A stretch of DNA of 64,000 nucleotides from Ashinkailepas kermadecensis (lineage: Eukaryota; Arthropoda; Thecostraca; Neolepadidae): assembly GCA_034440615.1 (NCBI GenBank), contig JAOTOM010005185.1:1004001-1068000 (forward strand), written 5' to 3'. Below the pieces are notes generated by a model, which saw nothing but the letters and a program-made list of their open reading frames with translations, was not told where the DNA came from and ran no database searches. Shown in pieces: positions 1 to 10,576 of the stretch (positions within the stretch are counted from its first letter, which is position 1; the number at the start of each line of letters is the position of its first letter). A program made the position numbers and the translations under genes.

Positions 1-946
1 TGCTAGGTGCTTGAACTTCTTTGCTTTACTTTAACTTAAGTTAGATATCGGCAGGCTTGTATCGGGGCCGCGACATTCTCTTTCTGCATGTTTCAGATAC
101 CCAAGGACATATCGATAAATGCACAAAGCCAAAATTGATTTTCTTTGAGTGTATATTTCAGCAAAAAATTATGAATACCAGGACACCGCTTATCTCACTT
201 CATACCCTTCACCAAAAATAAATCAATGGAGAAAACTTCGCGGTACCCTTGCCGTACAACGGCTGCGAATTTGGCCGACGAGCTCACTGGTTTATTATTT
301 AAGACCAACATAAGACAAAACGCGTCAAAGTAACCACCAGTAACCAAAGATCTTGGCGATTACGATAACTATCTCATTCTATATTAAAGATTGTTAAGTT
401 CAAATGAGCTTCCAGGCCATTTTTAGTTTGATCAGTTTGTTGCCAAGCAGCATCACTCACCAGCACCATTCAGCACGGCTAATGATTAAAGAAAATAACA
501 ATTATCTGAAGAGCACGATACCATAAACAGCAAGAACATAAAACTTTCTTCCGACCTTGTGCGTTACTCCTACTGCCTCATATCGAGGAATCTAGTTTTA
601 GCGAGGATGAAACACGAGAAGAGGCTAATCAAGATCATAACCATAGGAATATCGAGTGACAAGTTTGTTAGTTAGTTACATGAGTTTATAGGACAAAGTG
701 ACAAAGAAAAGAAACCAAGACGCGAAACGGAAAGCTGAAACCAACCTGAGAGGAGACTTGTCCCACCTCCCGATTTAAGTCAGAAACCTGCCATGCAATT
801 TCAGTCCAGCCTCGGTGCCCTTCCAATACCCTGCCGGAGGCGTGGTTGACCTCTGGCGACTCCAGTTCCGTTTCAGGGTTCCGACTCCATTCGGGGCCCT
901 GCAGGTTCCGGATGGTTCAGGGACGCCTGATGACCGCTCCACCGAC
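1..946. other. sws intron, left edge
   Basis: Intronic sequence 3-prime of exon i on the minus strand. I see no further coding exon, RNA gene or clear repeat in it. Confidence 0.6.
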
Positions 947-1141
947 CTTGCTGGAGGTCGGCGCCGAGCCCACGGTGACCTCGTCGTTGTCGGCGTCGCC
1001 GGCGGCCGGCTCGCTCTGCGACTGGCTGCGGTCGCGGCGCGGCACCGACACGGGCGCCGAGGCGTCGGTCGGCGGCCGGCGAGCCTTGCGCGGCGACAGC
1101 GGTGCCGCCTTGTGGGCCGTCTCGACACGCTGTCGAGCCTG
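947..1141 (-). CDS. sws: sws exon i: Ser/Pro/Arg-rich linker
   Basis: 65 codons, phase 0 to 0, acceptor CCACAG, donor GTCGGT. The sequence is rich in P, S, R and A ([18 protein letters not shown]), as expected for the disordered linker between cNMP domains 1 and 2. Because this linker is poorly conserved, the call rests on phase, splice sites and position. The next exon lies outside the window. Confidence 0.8.
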
Positions 1142-4100
1142 CTGTGGGACGGAGACACGGGACAGGGTCAGCTGACGCCAGCCGGGGTCAGTGTGGGTGC
1201 GGAGACAGGACCAGCTCAGGTGAGGTGAGGTTAACATCTGAGCCAAGGCAGGACAAGTTCAGCTGAGGCCAGCCGGGGTCAGTGTAGGTGCGGAGACAGG
1301 ACCAACTCAGGTGAGGTCAAAATGAGGTCAGATACGGTCAACATCTGAGCCAAGACGAGACAGGTCAGCTGAGGTCATCAAGCGGGCGGGGAGAACGAGA
1401 CACAACCACAAGCAACACAGAGTTTGAGAATGTAGAGAAACATTATGAAGATTTCGACCGCAAAGTTTGCTTGATGTCGCCAACATCGCCGACGATCAGA
1501 CAGCAAAACATTGAACGCATGTTATGGAAAAGTAATTAAAGGCTGATCAATGGCACTTAAGTAATGCATGATGTCCAGTTACATTACTGCGCACTGCCAA
1601 GAGCACTTACTATTGCCATCATGTCACACAGGTTCAAACATGGTCGCAAAATGACCAACGTAGTCGACGCACCCTAAACACAACAACACAAAGGTTCACA
1701 CAATCACGTGTGATTCAGTTTTTAGGTTACAAGTTTCAAAGACCCAGTGATGGTTAAATGTTCCACTTGTGTTCCATGTAGTAAGCAGTACCTATGTCAC
1801 CAGCTCTGAGTCCAAGCCTAAGTAGCGGTGCCGTACATGTGTCATCAGCTCGCAACTAGGTCCAGATAGTGGTGCCGTACCTGTGCCATCAGCTCGGAGC
1901 TCAGGCCCAGGTAGTGGTGCAGGGCCGTGAAGGTGACGCGCATCAGTCGGATCATGATGATCTGCACCATGCGCACCACCGTCTCCGGGAAGCTGTCCGT
2001 TACCTTCTGTTGACGGCGACAGAGTCAGCAGCCGCAGTGTGACGGATCACAACTGCACCGGATGTCGGGCCGACTGGGATAAATCAGGCCACGACCCGAG
2101 GTGGTACGACATGCGCATGTCAGAAGACCTGAGCAGCCACAAAACCGCCGGCAAACCAAAGGGACAGCGTGATGGGAAATGGTCTCTGCCATGGTTGCTT
2201 TCAGCCCAGGAACTGATTCTGACTAATGTTTCGTGTATACATCATCAAAAGATCAAATCAAAAGAAGAAGTTTGAAGGGACGGAGGTAGAGGACGGGGTT
2301 AAACGTAAATCTCCATCCAATATCATGGCTAGCATGTGGATGTTACCGACGCCAATGCTTGTGATACTTGTTAAAGTGTTCACTGCAATGTTGTTACGAC
2401 CCATCCGATTGTGAAATTTTCCACCTATCAGCAGGGTGAATAGAAAGCATACCGTGCAAAAAAAACCGTTCACTAGGTGCATACCGTGATATAAGAGGCA
2501 AGGATGTGGTCACTTCGACCTGAGATGTCCAGCATTTCCCGAATCTTCTTTTTGGTTCGATGAGAAATAAATCTGCATTAAAAACAAAAGGAAGCGCTTA
2601 GTACCCACGAAAAAGGTACATATTTTGGCATGAACAAATGTGAAACATAACGGTTCAAATACCTCCCGAATAAACCGCGACAAAGCAACGGGTAAATATA
2701 AAACCATTGTCATATCTTTCCCCTACATGTATTATTGAGCTGGCCAATTTAAGTACATCAATGTGGATCCAGTGGTAGGCTTCAAGTGGTACATCAAGAC
2801 ATGCCCCGTGATCACTGATACACATAAGTAGCTAGTAAACCATGTGTGGTGGTCACGTCCTTTCCGAAACATCAAACAATTGTTAGGTTTAAAACAGCCC
2901 AGCCTCGGCTCCGATGGAGCACCTTCTCACTGAACCCTACCTACCAAAAACGCCATGAAGGGCAGCTTGATGACGATGGTGTCCACCTCCGCCTTGGCTG
3001 ACACCGTTTTGTAGGGTTGCGGATGACCCTGTGGGCGTCGGTCGATACTTCATCTGAAGCAGAGGCCCTGCCACCGGCTACACGACATACAACACTCCCA
3101 CGGTGACGCAGCATTCTATTGCAGGCGACCTGGTCTTGCAACAATCACCAACGGACAACATATCACAAGTAAACGACTCTATAACAGGCAACCTTCCGCA
3201 AATATAATTCTGCAATTGTTTGTTCATCTGGTATCGATAATGGGGCACATGATGATTCAGGACTAGAACGAACGTGGGATCGGAAAGCTTTACGATAATC
3301 AACGCAACATAAACTGATGGAAAAAGGGCAGTAGAGGCCCAGTATCTCACAAGTATCTCACATGTATTAATACCTCATATACATATCAACCTCCATAAAT
3401 ATCCCACAGGCCAACCGAAGATCTCATCTTGTTCCAGAATTAAAAAACCTCCAGTGATATTAGACATGCACCATCGATGTCTGACGCCGCTGGACGCAAC
3501 TTTGTTATTATGTACGTAATGCTGTTGTTGCAGTGGGAACAATTCGCAAACTGATTGTCTGACGCGAACGATACTGGGGTAATTCGACAAGGATCTTCCT
3601 GCTATTCGGGACAACTGGGGTAAACAAATTGCGATGTAACGAAACCGATTTGGCAAAAATAAGCATGCCACCCGAAGCTCAACTTCTCCCTTTTACAATT
3701 TGGTCCGTTTTCAGCATGCTGAAAATGGACCAATTTCGACGTTCTTAGTGCTCTGGGCTTAACATGGACGCCGAATTTCAATTTAGCGCTAAGTTACTCC
3801 AGAGTGACACATACATCCAAAAGTTGTTCGAGGTCAACTGAGATCAGCAACCTTGAGAATGCCAAATACATGTGACTTGACGAAGGTATCTGAAGCATGG
3901 GTAAACTGGGTAAACAACTATGAGTTGGAGTTGAATGTTGGTAGTACTTTGAAAGACTGCCCCTCTCAGAAACGATAGTTGGTTATTAGTTTTACGACAC
4001 GTCGACCGTTGAGTCATGTAGCGTCGCCAATCTCTCATGCCGATTGGTCGCAGGCGAAGAGTAGCGACAGGTTCTCAGAAACGATAACCTCACTTTGACT

Positions 4101-7100
4101 TCACCATAGGGACATCAAGATGGAACTATCACCAAAAGATCCACTAGTCAATGTTCTATAGCTATGCGTATCTTCGCGGCGCTGTGCGCCGTTTTCCCGC
4201 TGTTTAGAAAAGCCACAGGGTGAGGTGAATTTGACCCCCGCCCGAGTGCGAGTTAATACATGTGAGGTTCAAAATGATTAAGCTCGGTCAGGTATATTTT
4301 GATAAACAGGGTTGGAAAACACCACGCAATAATCAAGCCTGCCGGGCCTCCAGGCTCCAGGAGCGCACGCCAACGGCGCGCTGACTGCACGACGCTGTTC
4401 CGTCGGCGATGGTCAGCGAATGGGACACTCACGGTCAGCACGTCGCAGAAGCTGAGCAGCGAGGTGACCGAGTCGCCGGCGCCGACGTATTTGAGCGTGC
4501 TGCTGCTACCGTCCGGGTCGGTGATGAACACGTCCAGCAGGCCCGACTGCACCACGAACACGTTCTCGTCATTGTCACCTGAGGACGCCGCCAGACAAAG
4601 GGTGATGCTCAGCACAGAGAACGCTAACCCGCTAACCGGAACACAGACACCACTGGCCGGCTCTCATCATCATACAGACATCACAGAAGGCTGTCACCAT
4701 CACAAAAACGTCAGAGGGCTCTCATCATCATACAGATGACGCAGGTCTTCGCCATTGCACACACAACAAATACGTCTTTCACTGTCCATGAATATCACAA
4801 AGAGTTCTCAGTCATGCAGCCATCACTGAGGGTTACAACCACCATACGCCCATCACTGAAGATTTTACCATACTCCCAACACTGAAGATTTTCCCATACA
4901 CCCATCACTGAAGATTGTTCCATGCACCCATCACTAGGGTGCCATACAACCAATACAACTGATGTGTCGCTACAATAGAGACACCAGGGGATTTTCATCA
5001 TTACAGAAAACCACGAAGGGTTCATAATGTACCAGGCAGCATTCCAAGGCAAGGCCCTGAATTCGAAACTTCTTGTCGCCTGGTTCACTCCGGATTAGCT
5101 AATGACGCACGGTGGTTTTCCTTTTATGGTTGCTTTGTTGAGATATAATATGAAGCACTGTTTGTCGGTATCGGTGACGCTTGCGGTATTTCTCCCAGTG
5201 GATATTGTGGTGGTTTGTACTAACGACCAAATGTTCAGCCACGTACATATACCGCACGCATACGAGTTTATGAGCTGGTTTGACGAGCTCAATAACGCAT
5301 CACTGTAAAGGACATATCCTAGTCCCTGCGCCAGTCAAGAATGGACTTGAGTACTGGAAATATCCAGGAATCGCTGCAAGTCTCGTATTACCAAGCACAA
5401 ATCAGTAATGCGGTACGATTTGATATTACACAATAATTCATGTAAGTACCTTTTGCAATGGACTTACCTATTTTGAACAAGAATTGTCCAGATTTCAGCC
5501 TAATAGTTTCACATTGCTTGCATAGTTCAAGAAAAACAGGCTTCTCAAAATGGCCGAACACCCTGAAAACACATAAAAGTCGATAATCAGTCACGGTAAC
5601 AGTTCCATTAAAACAAGCAATAAAAAGCCACACTGGCATCATTTGCACTTTTACTCCGGACTTATGCAGTACGCCTGCAAACAAAACAGCCATACAGCAT
5701 CTTTCGAATAATTTCTACCATAACTAAAACCACGTCGTTATTTATCAAACGCAAACCTGATCAGCATTCAAAGGTGGGTTTCAACCACACAAAAATCATT
5801 CTGAACCAGTGGTACATACAAACACCAGGCCAAAGCAATTGCCGAAGAAAAAAAACAGCTCAGGGTTACAACGAATGAAAAGGTGCAATATTATTTCCTT
5901 GCTACTACATTTTTCGCCACAATTATTGAGGCCATCACCTATCCAAGCCGCAACTCGACACGAACATTCTTGACCTAAACACGGCCAGTAATCGCAGCTG
6001 AGCCGACCGCCACTGACCTGACGCTGCGCAGCATGTACATGACCTCGCGCGGCAGCGAGGCGTCGCTGTCGTCACGCAGATCCTCCTGCAGGTACTCGCT
6101 GGGCGGCTCCAACACCTGTTAACGGACGGCCGCGAGTCAGCCGACTGGCCGACCGCTCACCAGGCCCTGCTGCTTCCCGTGGCCACCCCGAGCTTAGCAC
6201 TCCCGGAGACACGCTCCAGCACGGGTGGTTCCAGTACGTCATGTCACAGCGGAGCCAGAGCCTTCGACCACACCATCCTTAGTGAGGAGCGACAGTAGTG
6301 AAGCACCCACAACACTACTCAGCTGGCTAAACACGGACTTGAGCACCGCTGGCCAGGATAAATTGGCCAGCACGCAGCTTATGGTCACAAGTGCAACAAT
6401 AAAATGCAGCTGCCATCTACTCCGCTTAGCCACTACACAGCTGACAGTGCACTGAATATGAATAATACGCGAAACGACGCACAGAAAGGTTAGTAATTGC
6501 TAGAGCCTGACATATTACCGGAACTTCCGTAGGACACCTTTGGGAGACATGCCATTCTTTGGTATCTTGCATCGCATCTACTCCGACCAATTCGTAGCCT
6601 TCTGGACGAGCACGCTTTCACGAGGTGGAAAGTGTGGGGAGAGCTGATTACCTCACCTTTCGTGGGGATCGCGAAAACCAAACGAACTAAACTGCGTGCC
6701 CCCTCCGCGGGGCATCTCCTGGCGGTTACTAGCGCCGCCGCGCCCCAGCTTCGATCTCAGTCATCATTATCACACGACGCCCCGGGGATGGGTTTGCCCA
6801 TTGGCGGACCGGGGGTCGGGGGCTTTGGGCAAATCACGGGACCGGCCCGCTAGATGAGTAGTTGACCTGCCAGTGCTGGAATGCTTGGCTGGATCCCACC
6901 CTGACATCCAGCAGTATCTGCGGACGTGATCGCTATCTAGGAGGGCCAGTTTCCTGCAAAACACAACTCGTTTCGCTGGCTTCCAACCTCTGGTAGTCGC
7001 CATGAGTGCGCGAGGAAGAATGACTGGTGCCGTGACTGCGAAGGGGCGATGTGGCGATATACGTGCACAACGGACTGCGCTTCGCCCCATGTGAGGTCCC

Positions 7101-7489
7101 CCACGTACGAGACCGACGCCACCACCAAGTAGCGCGATGTGAGGGTCTTTAAGGACAATGCCCGTTATCCAGATCTTTACATCTGCCGTGCACCTATCAG
7201 ATGAAACGAGGACGACCACAAGCAGGACTTCTTCGACCCGGCTGCCCTTCCACATGATTAACTCCTTAGCTGTTAGTAACCTCAACGGTCATCTCCCTCT
7301 CTCTCCGTCTCCGTCTCCGTCTCCGTCTCCGTCTCCGTCTCCGTCTCCGTCTCCGTCTCCGTCTCTCCGTCTCCGTCTCCGTCTCCGTCTCCGTCTCCGT
7401 CTCCGTCTCTGTCTCTGTCTCTGTCTCCGTCTCTGTCTTCTCGTCTCCGTCTCCGTCTCTGTCTCTGTCTCTATCTATCTATCTATCTA

Positions 7490-7580
<91 letters not shown>

Positions 7581-10576
7581 TTCTCTCTCTCTATCTCTCT
7601 CTTTCTCTCTCTCTCTTTCTCTCTTTGGAGTAACAACTGTGCTACAGCTGCCGACGTCGGTCAATGGATGGCCGACTGTCTCGGGACAGATTGGGATGGA
7701 TCGCCCTCAACAGCTGAGAGACAACCTTCGCGAGTTACCGCACCGGCACCCAGAAGGCCCCGGACATCGCTGTCTGCAGTTTCCGACCCACCAGACGCGC
7801 TGCCTGGTTTATCGAAGACGACTTTGTCAAACTAGCAGAAACTATCGAAAGGCACCAAGCTGTGCGTCTCAGTGCGGCGTGCGCTCAGAGTGGATGACCA
7901 GACGTCTTGAACCAGGTGGACGGAGGTCAAACGGAGATCGGCGAACATCGAGGGAGAGGCGTCACAATGGCACTTCCGACACTTCTTGATGAACAAATTT
8001 AACTGCCCAGAGAAGCTACGTAGGTCATCAAAATTCTTCGGAAGATAGAGGGAGCCACGGAAGAACAGCGGGCCGGGCCAGGTCGAAGCGGCAGGCGGCC
8101 TCACGTCGAGGATAGGGCAAGGCGAAAACAAATCACGCACTGCGCCAGCATGAGAAATTAATTCCGCCACAGGAAGCTCGACAGGATAACCAAAAGCAAG
8201 CTACACGACGCTCGTCACAGCTGTTGCCACGACGACGAAGGTGCAATGACCTACTGATGACATCCCTTCGTCCCAGACGAACACCGGCGTCAGCCCCATC
8301 GATGCAAGCACTGGAAGTTGTCCGGATCAGACCTTAGCTTTAGGTCCAGCCGGCCTTCAAGCCCTCCTTGGACCTGGTCAGCGCCTTCTGGTGCTGAGGA
8401 GAGGTGCCGCGCTAGTAGCGACACGCAACAATACCCATACCAAAGGCCGTGAATGGTTTGAAGCGGGTAACCATTTATCACCCAATTGCCTTCACCAGTC
8501 ACGTAGCCAGGCTGGCAGAGCATGATTCTGGCTCGTCCGACCTACATCGTCGAGAGTAGGACCATGATCTCGCTAAAACAAGTGGGCTTCAGGGAGCGGC
8601 GCTAGACCGGTCCCTGAATAACATCGGTCATTTAATGCGAGAGGCACCCGACGGGTGGAACAGCTTCAAGTCAAGAAGGGGGAAGTGCCGAGGCGGAGCG
8701 ACAGCGATACAATTTGCTCTATTAGCTTTCGACTTCACCACAGTGCATGACACTGTCGACCACCGACTACTGAAGCTGCGCCTGTTTGAGGTGGGGTTCC
8801 CCAGCTGCACGACGAAATGGGTGTTGCAGCTCCTACGGGATAGGTGCGCCTGCGTCGAATTTAATAGGCGCACGCAGCAAGGAGTGAGCCTTCCGCGCAG
8901 GGCTGCCACAGGGAAGCTTGGTGGTGCGAACTCTGTTCCTGTTTTGTAGTCTGCCAGCCTGATCACGGCCGTGATAAAAGTGCCGTGGACCTCGGTATAC
9001 ATCTGCACGGACGACAATGCGGTACTGAGCGCGGGTAGCACCCCTGAAAACGCCAGGACGCAAGCGCAGAGTGCACAGCCAGGAGACTCATGCAGAGCCA
9101 TGAAGCTACATCCGACTTAGACGGAATAGGGGGAAGAAACAACAACCAATTCCATTATCAACCCCCCACCAGTGGCACCACCGTCAGTCAACCAGTTCAG
9201 CTGCGTGCTGAACGACTGCGGAACAGCCCGGTACCCCTGGTGGGGTACAGGGCCGTACCGCCCATGGATCTGTACAGCTTTTAGTGCTACACCGCCAGCT
9301 TATCCTTCTCCATCTAAGGCGGCACTTACCGCCAGCTGGGTTTGTTCATCCTTGCGCATCTGCAGTAGATTCCTGGCGAACTTGAGAACCAGCTGACGCT
9401 TCTTCAAGTTCTTGCCCGACTTGACGTACTGGCCCACCGACTTGACCTGTGGATCGGTTATCAAGTTCGTCGAACGGTCCACACTCGCATCGATCTTGCT
9501 CAGGGTTCGCGTTTCCCTTCACGAGACACAGCGCTCGAGGAACATAAAAGAAGGGTTAGGGGTCCCCACCAATGATTGAATCAATGGCCATGTGACCGAT
9601 ATAGCACGTGATCTGGCCACAACATGACGGCGCTGTAGGTAGTAAGGTTGCATGTAGCCTTCTGAAAGATAGAACCGCCATTTGGGGTTACCTTGCATTT
9701 AGTTGTGTGTGCTTGCTTTGTACTTGTGTGTGTGCACATGTGCTTACATTGTTAATGCAGACTGGGACTTGGGTTGGGTAAACACATTGATGATATGACA
9801 TATCAGCAGTAATTCTCCAAATCGTACACCACCATTTCAGAGACGAGATAAAACATGGCTATTTATCTAACATAGTATCGCGTATCACAAGTCAAGCCCA
9901 GTAACTGTGACATGTTGACAACCCACACATTACATCGCAGCCGCGAAACGAATGGAATGGTACCTTTCTCAGCATCTTTCTGCCATAGAAGACAATTTTG
10001 TCCCGCTTCCTGAATCGAGGTCGAGTTCCAACGCCCACAAAATCCTTCATGTCTTCCACTGTAAACAGTTATATATGTCACATAACATAGTCTTGCTGTA
10101 AAATGGGTGCATGTCACTCAAGTTCATTATTGACATGGGGCCATTGTGATGTATGAAGACAGACATCATCTATGTAAGGCATCCAGAATCTTGAACATTG
10201 ATCACCACACTGTAAACTTTCACCAAGTTACAGAAACTGCAGTCAAACTTGTCCCTATGCATGCCAGGTATGCAACACATTTATTTCGGGGTACTGGAAC
10301 GCCTGCAACAATAATAAGTATCAACAATTATTTGTGAGCTTAACCATCAGGCAAAAGACATATCATCAATCACACTGCTGTATGACCTGTTTAGTCACCC
10401 ACAATACTAGTTGAGAAATCACAGCTTTGATGCACATCATATGCATAAAAACACAAGCATTACTACCCACCTTTTGTTTGTAGATTCTTTTTAATATTGC
10501 TTGGGGATCCACTCCTAATGCAGTAGAAGATGATGCTGAACAGCAACAGGAACAGGGCGATGCACGCGAACACCAC
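947..10576 (-). CDS. sws: Neuropathy target esterase / Swiss cheese (PNPLA6-like), partial gene, 9 internal exons
   Basis: NTE/Sws is an ER-anchored lysophospholipase/phospholipase B with an N-terminal membrane helix, three cyclic-nucleotide-binding-like domains and a C-terminal patatin domain. Only the N-terminal part lies here. Exons (minus): 10471-10576, 9964-10058, 9330-9446, 6018-6115, 5468-5562, 4433-4578, 2945-3028, 1881-2006, 947-1141. All have AG acceptors and GT donors, and every junction phase agrees, giving 354 uninterrupted residues. Residues 1-20 are a hydrophobic helix; 50-67 carry the conserved FRKRDK and FYGRKMLRK motifs; 111-114 are EPPSEY-type linker; about 140-290 form the first cNMP domain ([40 protein letters not shown]). 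I recognise this by close match to fly Sws in the same order. The gene continues left of the window. The start codon exon was not identified. No sign of pseudogenisation is visible. Confidence 0.93.
1161..1380. repeat. Tandem repeat, unit about 91-106 bp
   Basis: The motifs GCCGGGGTCAGTGT and TCAGCTGA recur 91 bp apart (1181/1272 and 1168/1259), and a third partial unit follows after 106 bp. The repeat lies in the intron directly 5-prime of sws exon i and starts about 20 bp from its acceptor. Confidence 0.75.
1641..1691 (+). mobile_element. Solitary SINE-tail unit (51 bp) with target-site duplication
   Basis: The core GCAAAATGACCAACG...GTCGACGCACCCTAAA is followed by a CA-rich tail. It is flanked by AGGTTCAAACA (1630-1640) and AGGTTCACACA (1692-1702), an 11-bp direct repeat with one mismatch. 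It matches units at 39949 and 48038. Confidence 0.7.
1794..1914. repeat. 44-bp degenerate tandem duplication of the end of sws exon h
   Basis: GGTGCCGTAC occurs at 1827 and 1871, and the matching exon sequence GGTGCAGGGC is at 1915, so the period is 44 bp. The two downstream units copy the last codons and donor region of exon h with many substitutions. Confidence 0.75.
1881..2006 (-). CDS. sws: sws exon h: C-helix of cNMP domain 1
   Basis: 42 codons, phase 0 to 0, acceptor ACAG, donor GTACGG. It encodes [20 protein letters not shown] and LGLSSELM, matching the fly segment before the low-complexity linker. Degenerate copies of its 3-prime end lie just downstream in the intron (about 1794-1880). 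Confidence 0.94.
2945..3028 (-). CDS. sws: sws exon g: end of cNMP beta-roll
   Basis: 28 codons, phase 0 to 0, acceptor CACAG, donor GTAGGT. It encodes [20 protein letters not shown], which aligns with the GHQHPQRTVSA-type segment of vertebrate NTE. Short exons like this are missed by ORF finding. Confidence 0.93.
3701..3736. repeat. Palindrome with no spacer
   Basis: TTGGTCCGTTTTCAGCA is followed at once by TGCTGAAAATGGACCAA, an 18-bp stem with one G-T pair and no loop, centred at 3718/3719. It lies in an sws intron. Confidence 0.85.
3979..4072 (-). mobile_element. 5-prime-truncated tRNA-derived SINE (family 2)
   Basis: 94 bp matching the body and tail of the full copies at 16015 and 22975 but lacking the tRNA-like head. 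It is flanked by a perfect 14-bp target-site duplication, TCTCAGAAACGATA, at 3965-3978 and 4073-4086. It lies in the sws intron between exons f and g. Confidence 0.9.
4433..4578 (-). CDS. sws: sws exon f: cNMP domain 1 core
   Basis: Two bases complete a glycine codon, then 48 codons follow. Acceptor CTCAG, donor GTGAGT. It encodes [18 protein letters not shown] and [15 protein letters not shown], the beta-roll and phosphate-binding-cassette region. The acceptor lies beside a GC-rich stretch. Confidence 0.95.
4659..4940. repeat. Imperfect short tandem repeats
   Basis: CTCTCATCATCATACAGA occurs twice (near 4661 and 4719). From about 4814 a unit of about 30 bp, CCATCACTGAAGATTTT, recurs four to five times. 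The region is intronic (between sws exons e and f). Confidence 0.65.
5468..5562 (-). CDS. sws: sws exon e: start of cNMP-binding domain 1
   Basis: One base, 31 codons, one base. Acceptor TTCAG, donor GTAAGT. It encodes [16 protein letters not shown] and SGQFLFKI, the beginning of the first cyclic-nucleotide-binding-like fold. Confidence 0.95.
6018..6115 (-). CDS. sws: sws exon d: EPPSEYLQE and MYMLRS segment
   Basis: 32 codons plus two bases, acceptor AACAG, donor GTCAGT. It encodes [11 protein letters not shown] followed by [11 protein letters not shown], which matches the segment leading into the first cNMP domain of fly Sws. It is GC-rich relative to the introns around it. Confidence 0.93.
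6640..9110 (+). pseudogene. Decayed non-LTR retrotransposon (endonuclease plus reverse transcriptase)
   Basis: The insertion sits in the sws intron 6116-9329, antisense to the gene. Fragments in shifting frames read: CGDIRAQ region; [18 protein letters not shown] then NLNGH (7170-7290), resembling the APE endonuclease GDLNGHHP motif; [20 protein letters not shown] (7627-7690), the usual continuation; [21 protein letters not shown] (8710-8790), the RT 'LDF..AYD.V.H' block; and [14 protein letters not shown] (8995-9040), a degraded F/Y-x-DD active site. Stops and frameshifts make it inactive. A 335-bp simple repeat splits the endonuclease. The clade is not certain (R1/I/Jockey-like group). Confidence 0.75.
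7291..7626. repeat. (CTCCGT)n / (TC)n microsatellite
   Basis: Runs of CTCCGT, CTCTGT and CTAT, then pure CT. It lies between the NLNGH and W-NNCA codons of the decayed endonuclease. The long [12 protein letters not shown] frames over it are artefacts. Confidence 0.97.
9330..9446 (-). CDS. sws: sws exon c: linker helix
   Basis: 39 codons, phase 0 to 0, acceptor CACAG, donor GTAAGT. The residues [14 protein letters not shown] align with the ARRILQLRRD region of fly Sws. The exon is basic and probably helical. Confidence 0.9.
9964..10058 (-). CDS. sws: sws exon b: FRKRDK / FYGRKMLRK motif
   Basis: Two bases complete a valine codon with the previous exon, and 31 codons follow. It contains [17 protein letters not shown], the most conserved N-terminal signature of NTE/Sws. 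The acceptor ends ACAG and the donor is GTACCA. Confidence 0.93.
10471..10576 (-). CDS. sws: sws exon a: membrane anchor
   Basis: The acceptor ends CTCAG and the donor is GTGGGT. The exon has 35 codons plus one base (phase 0 in, phase 1 out). It encodes a run of V, F, A, L and I residues ([20 protein letters not shown]) followed by a basic stretch. This matches the single N-terminal transmembrane helix expected in NTE proteins. Confidence 0.85.

Noticed and set aside
775..1246. Several overlapping frames around sws exon i
   Set aside because: Only the frame that continues phase 0 from exon h and lies between CCACAG and GTCGGT is consistent; the others are shadows.
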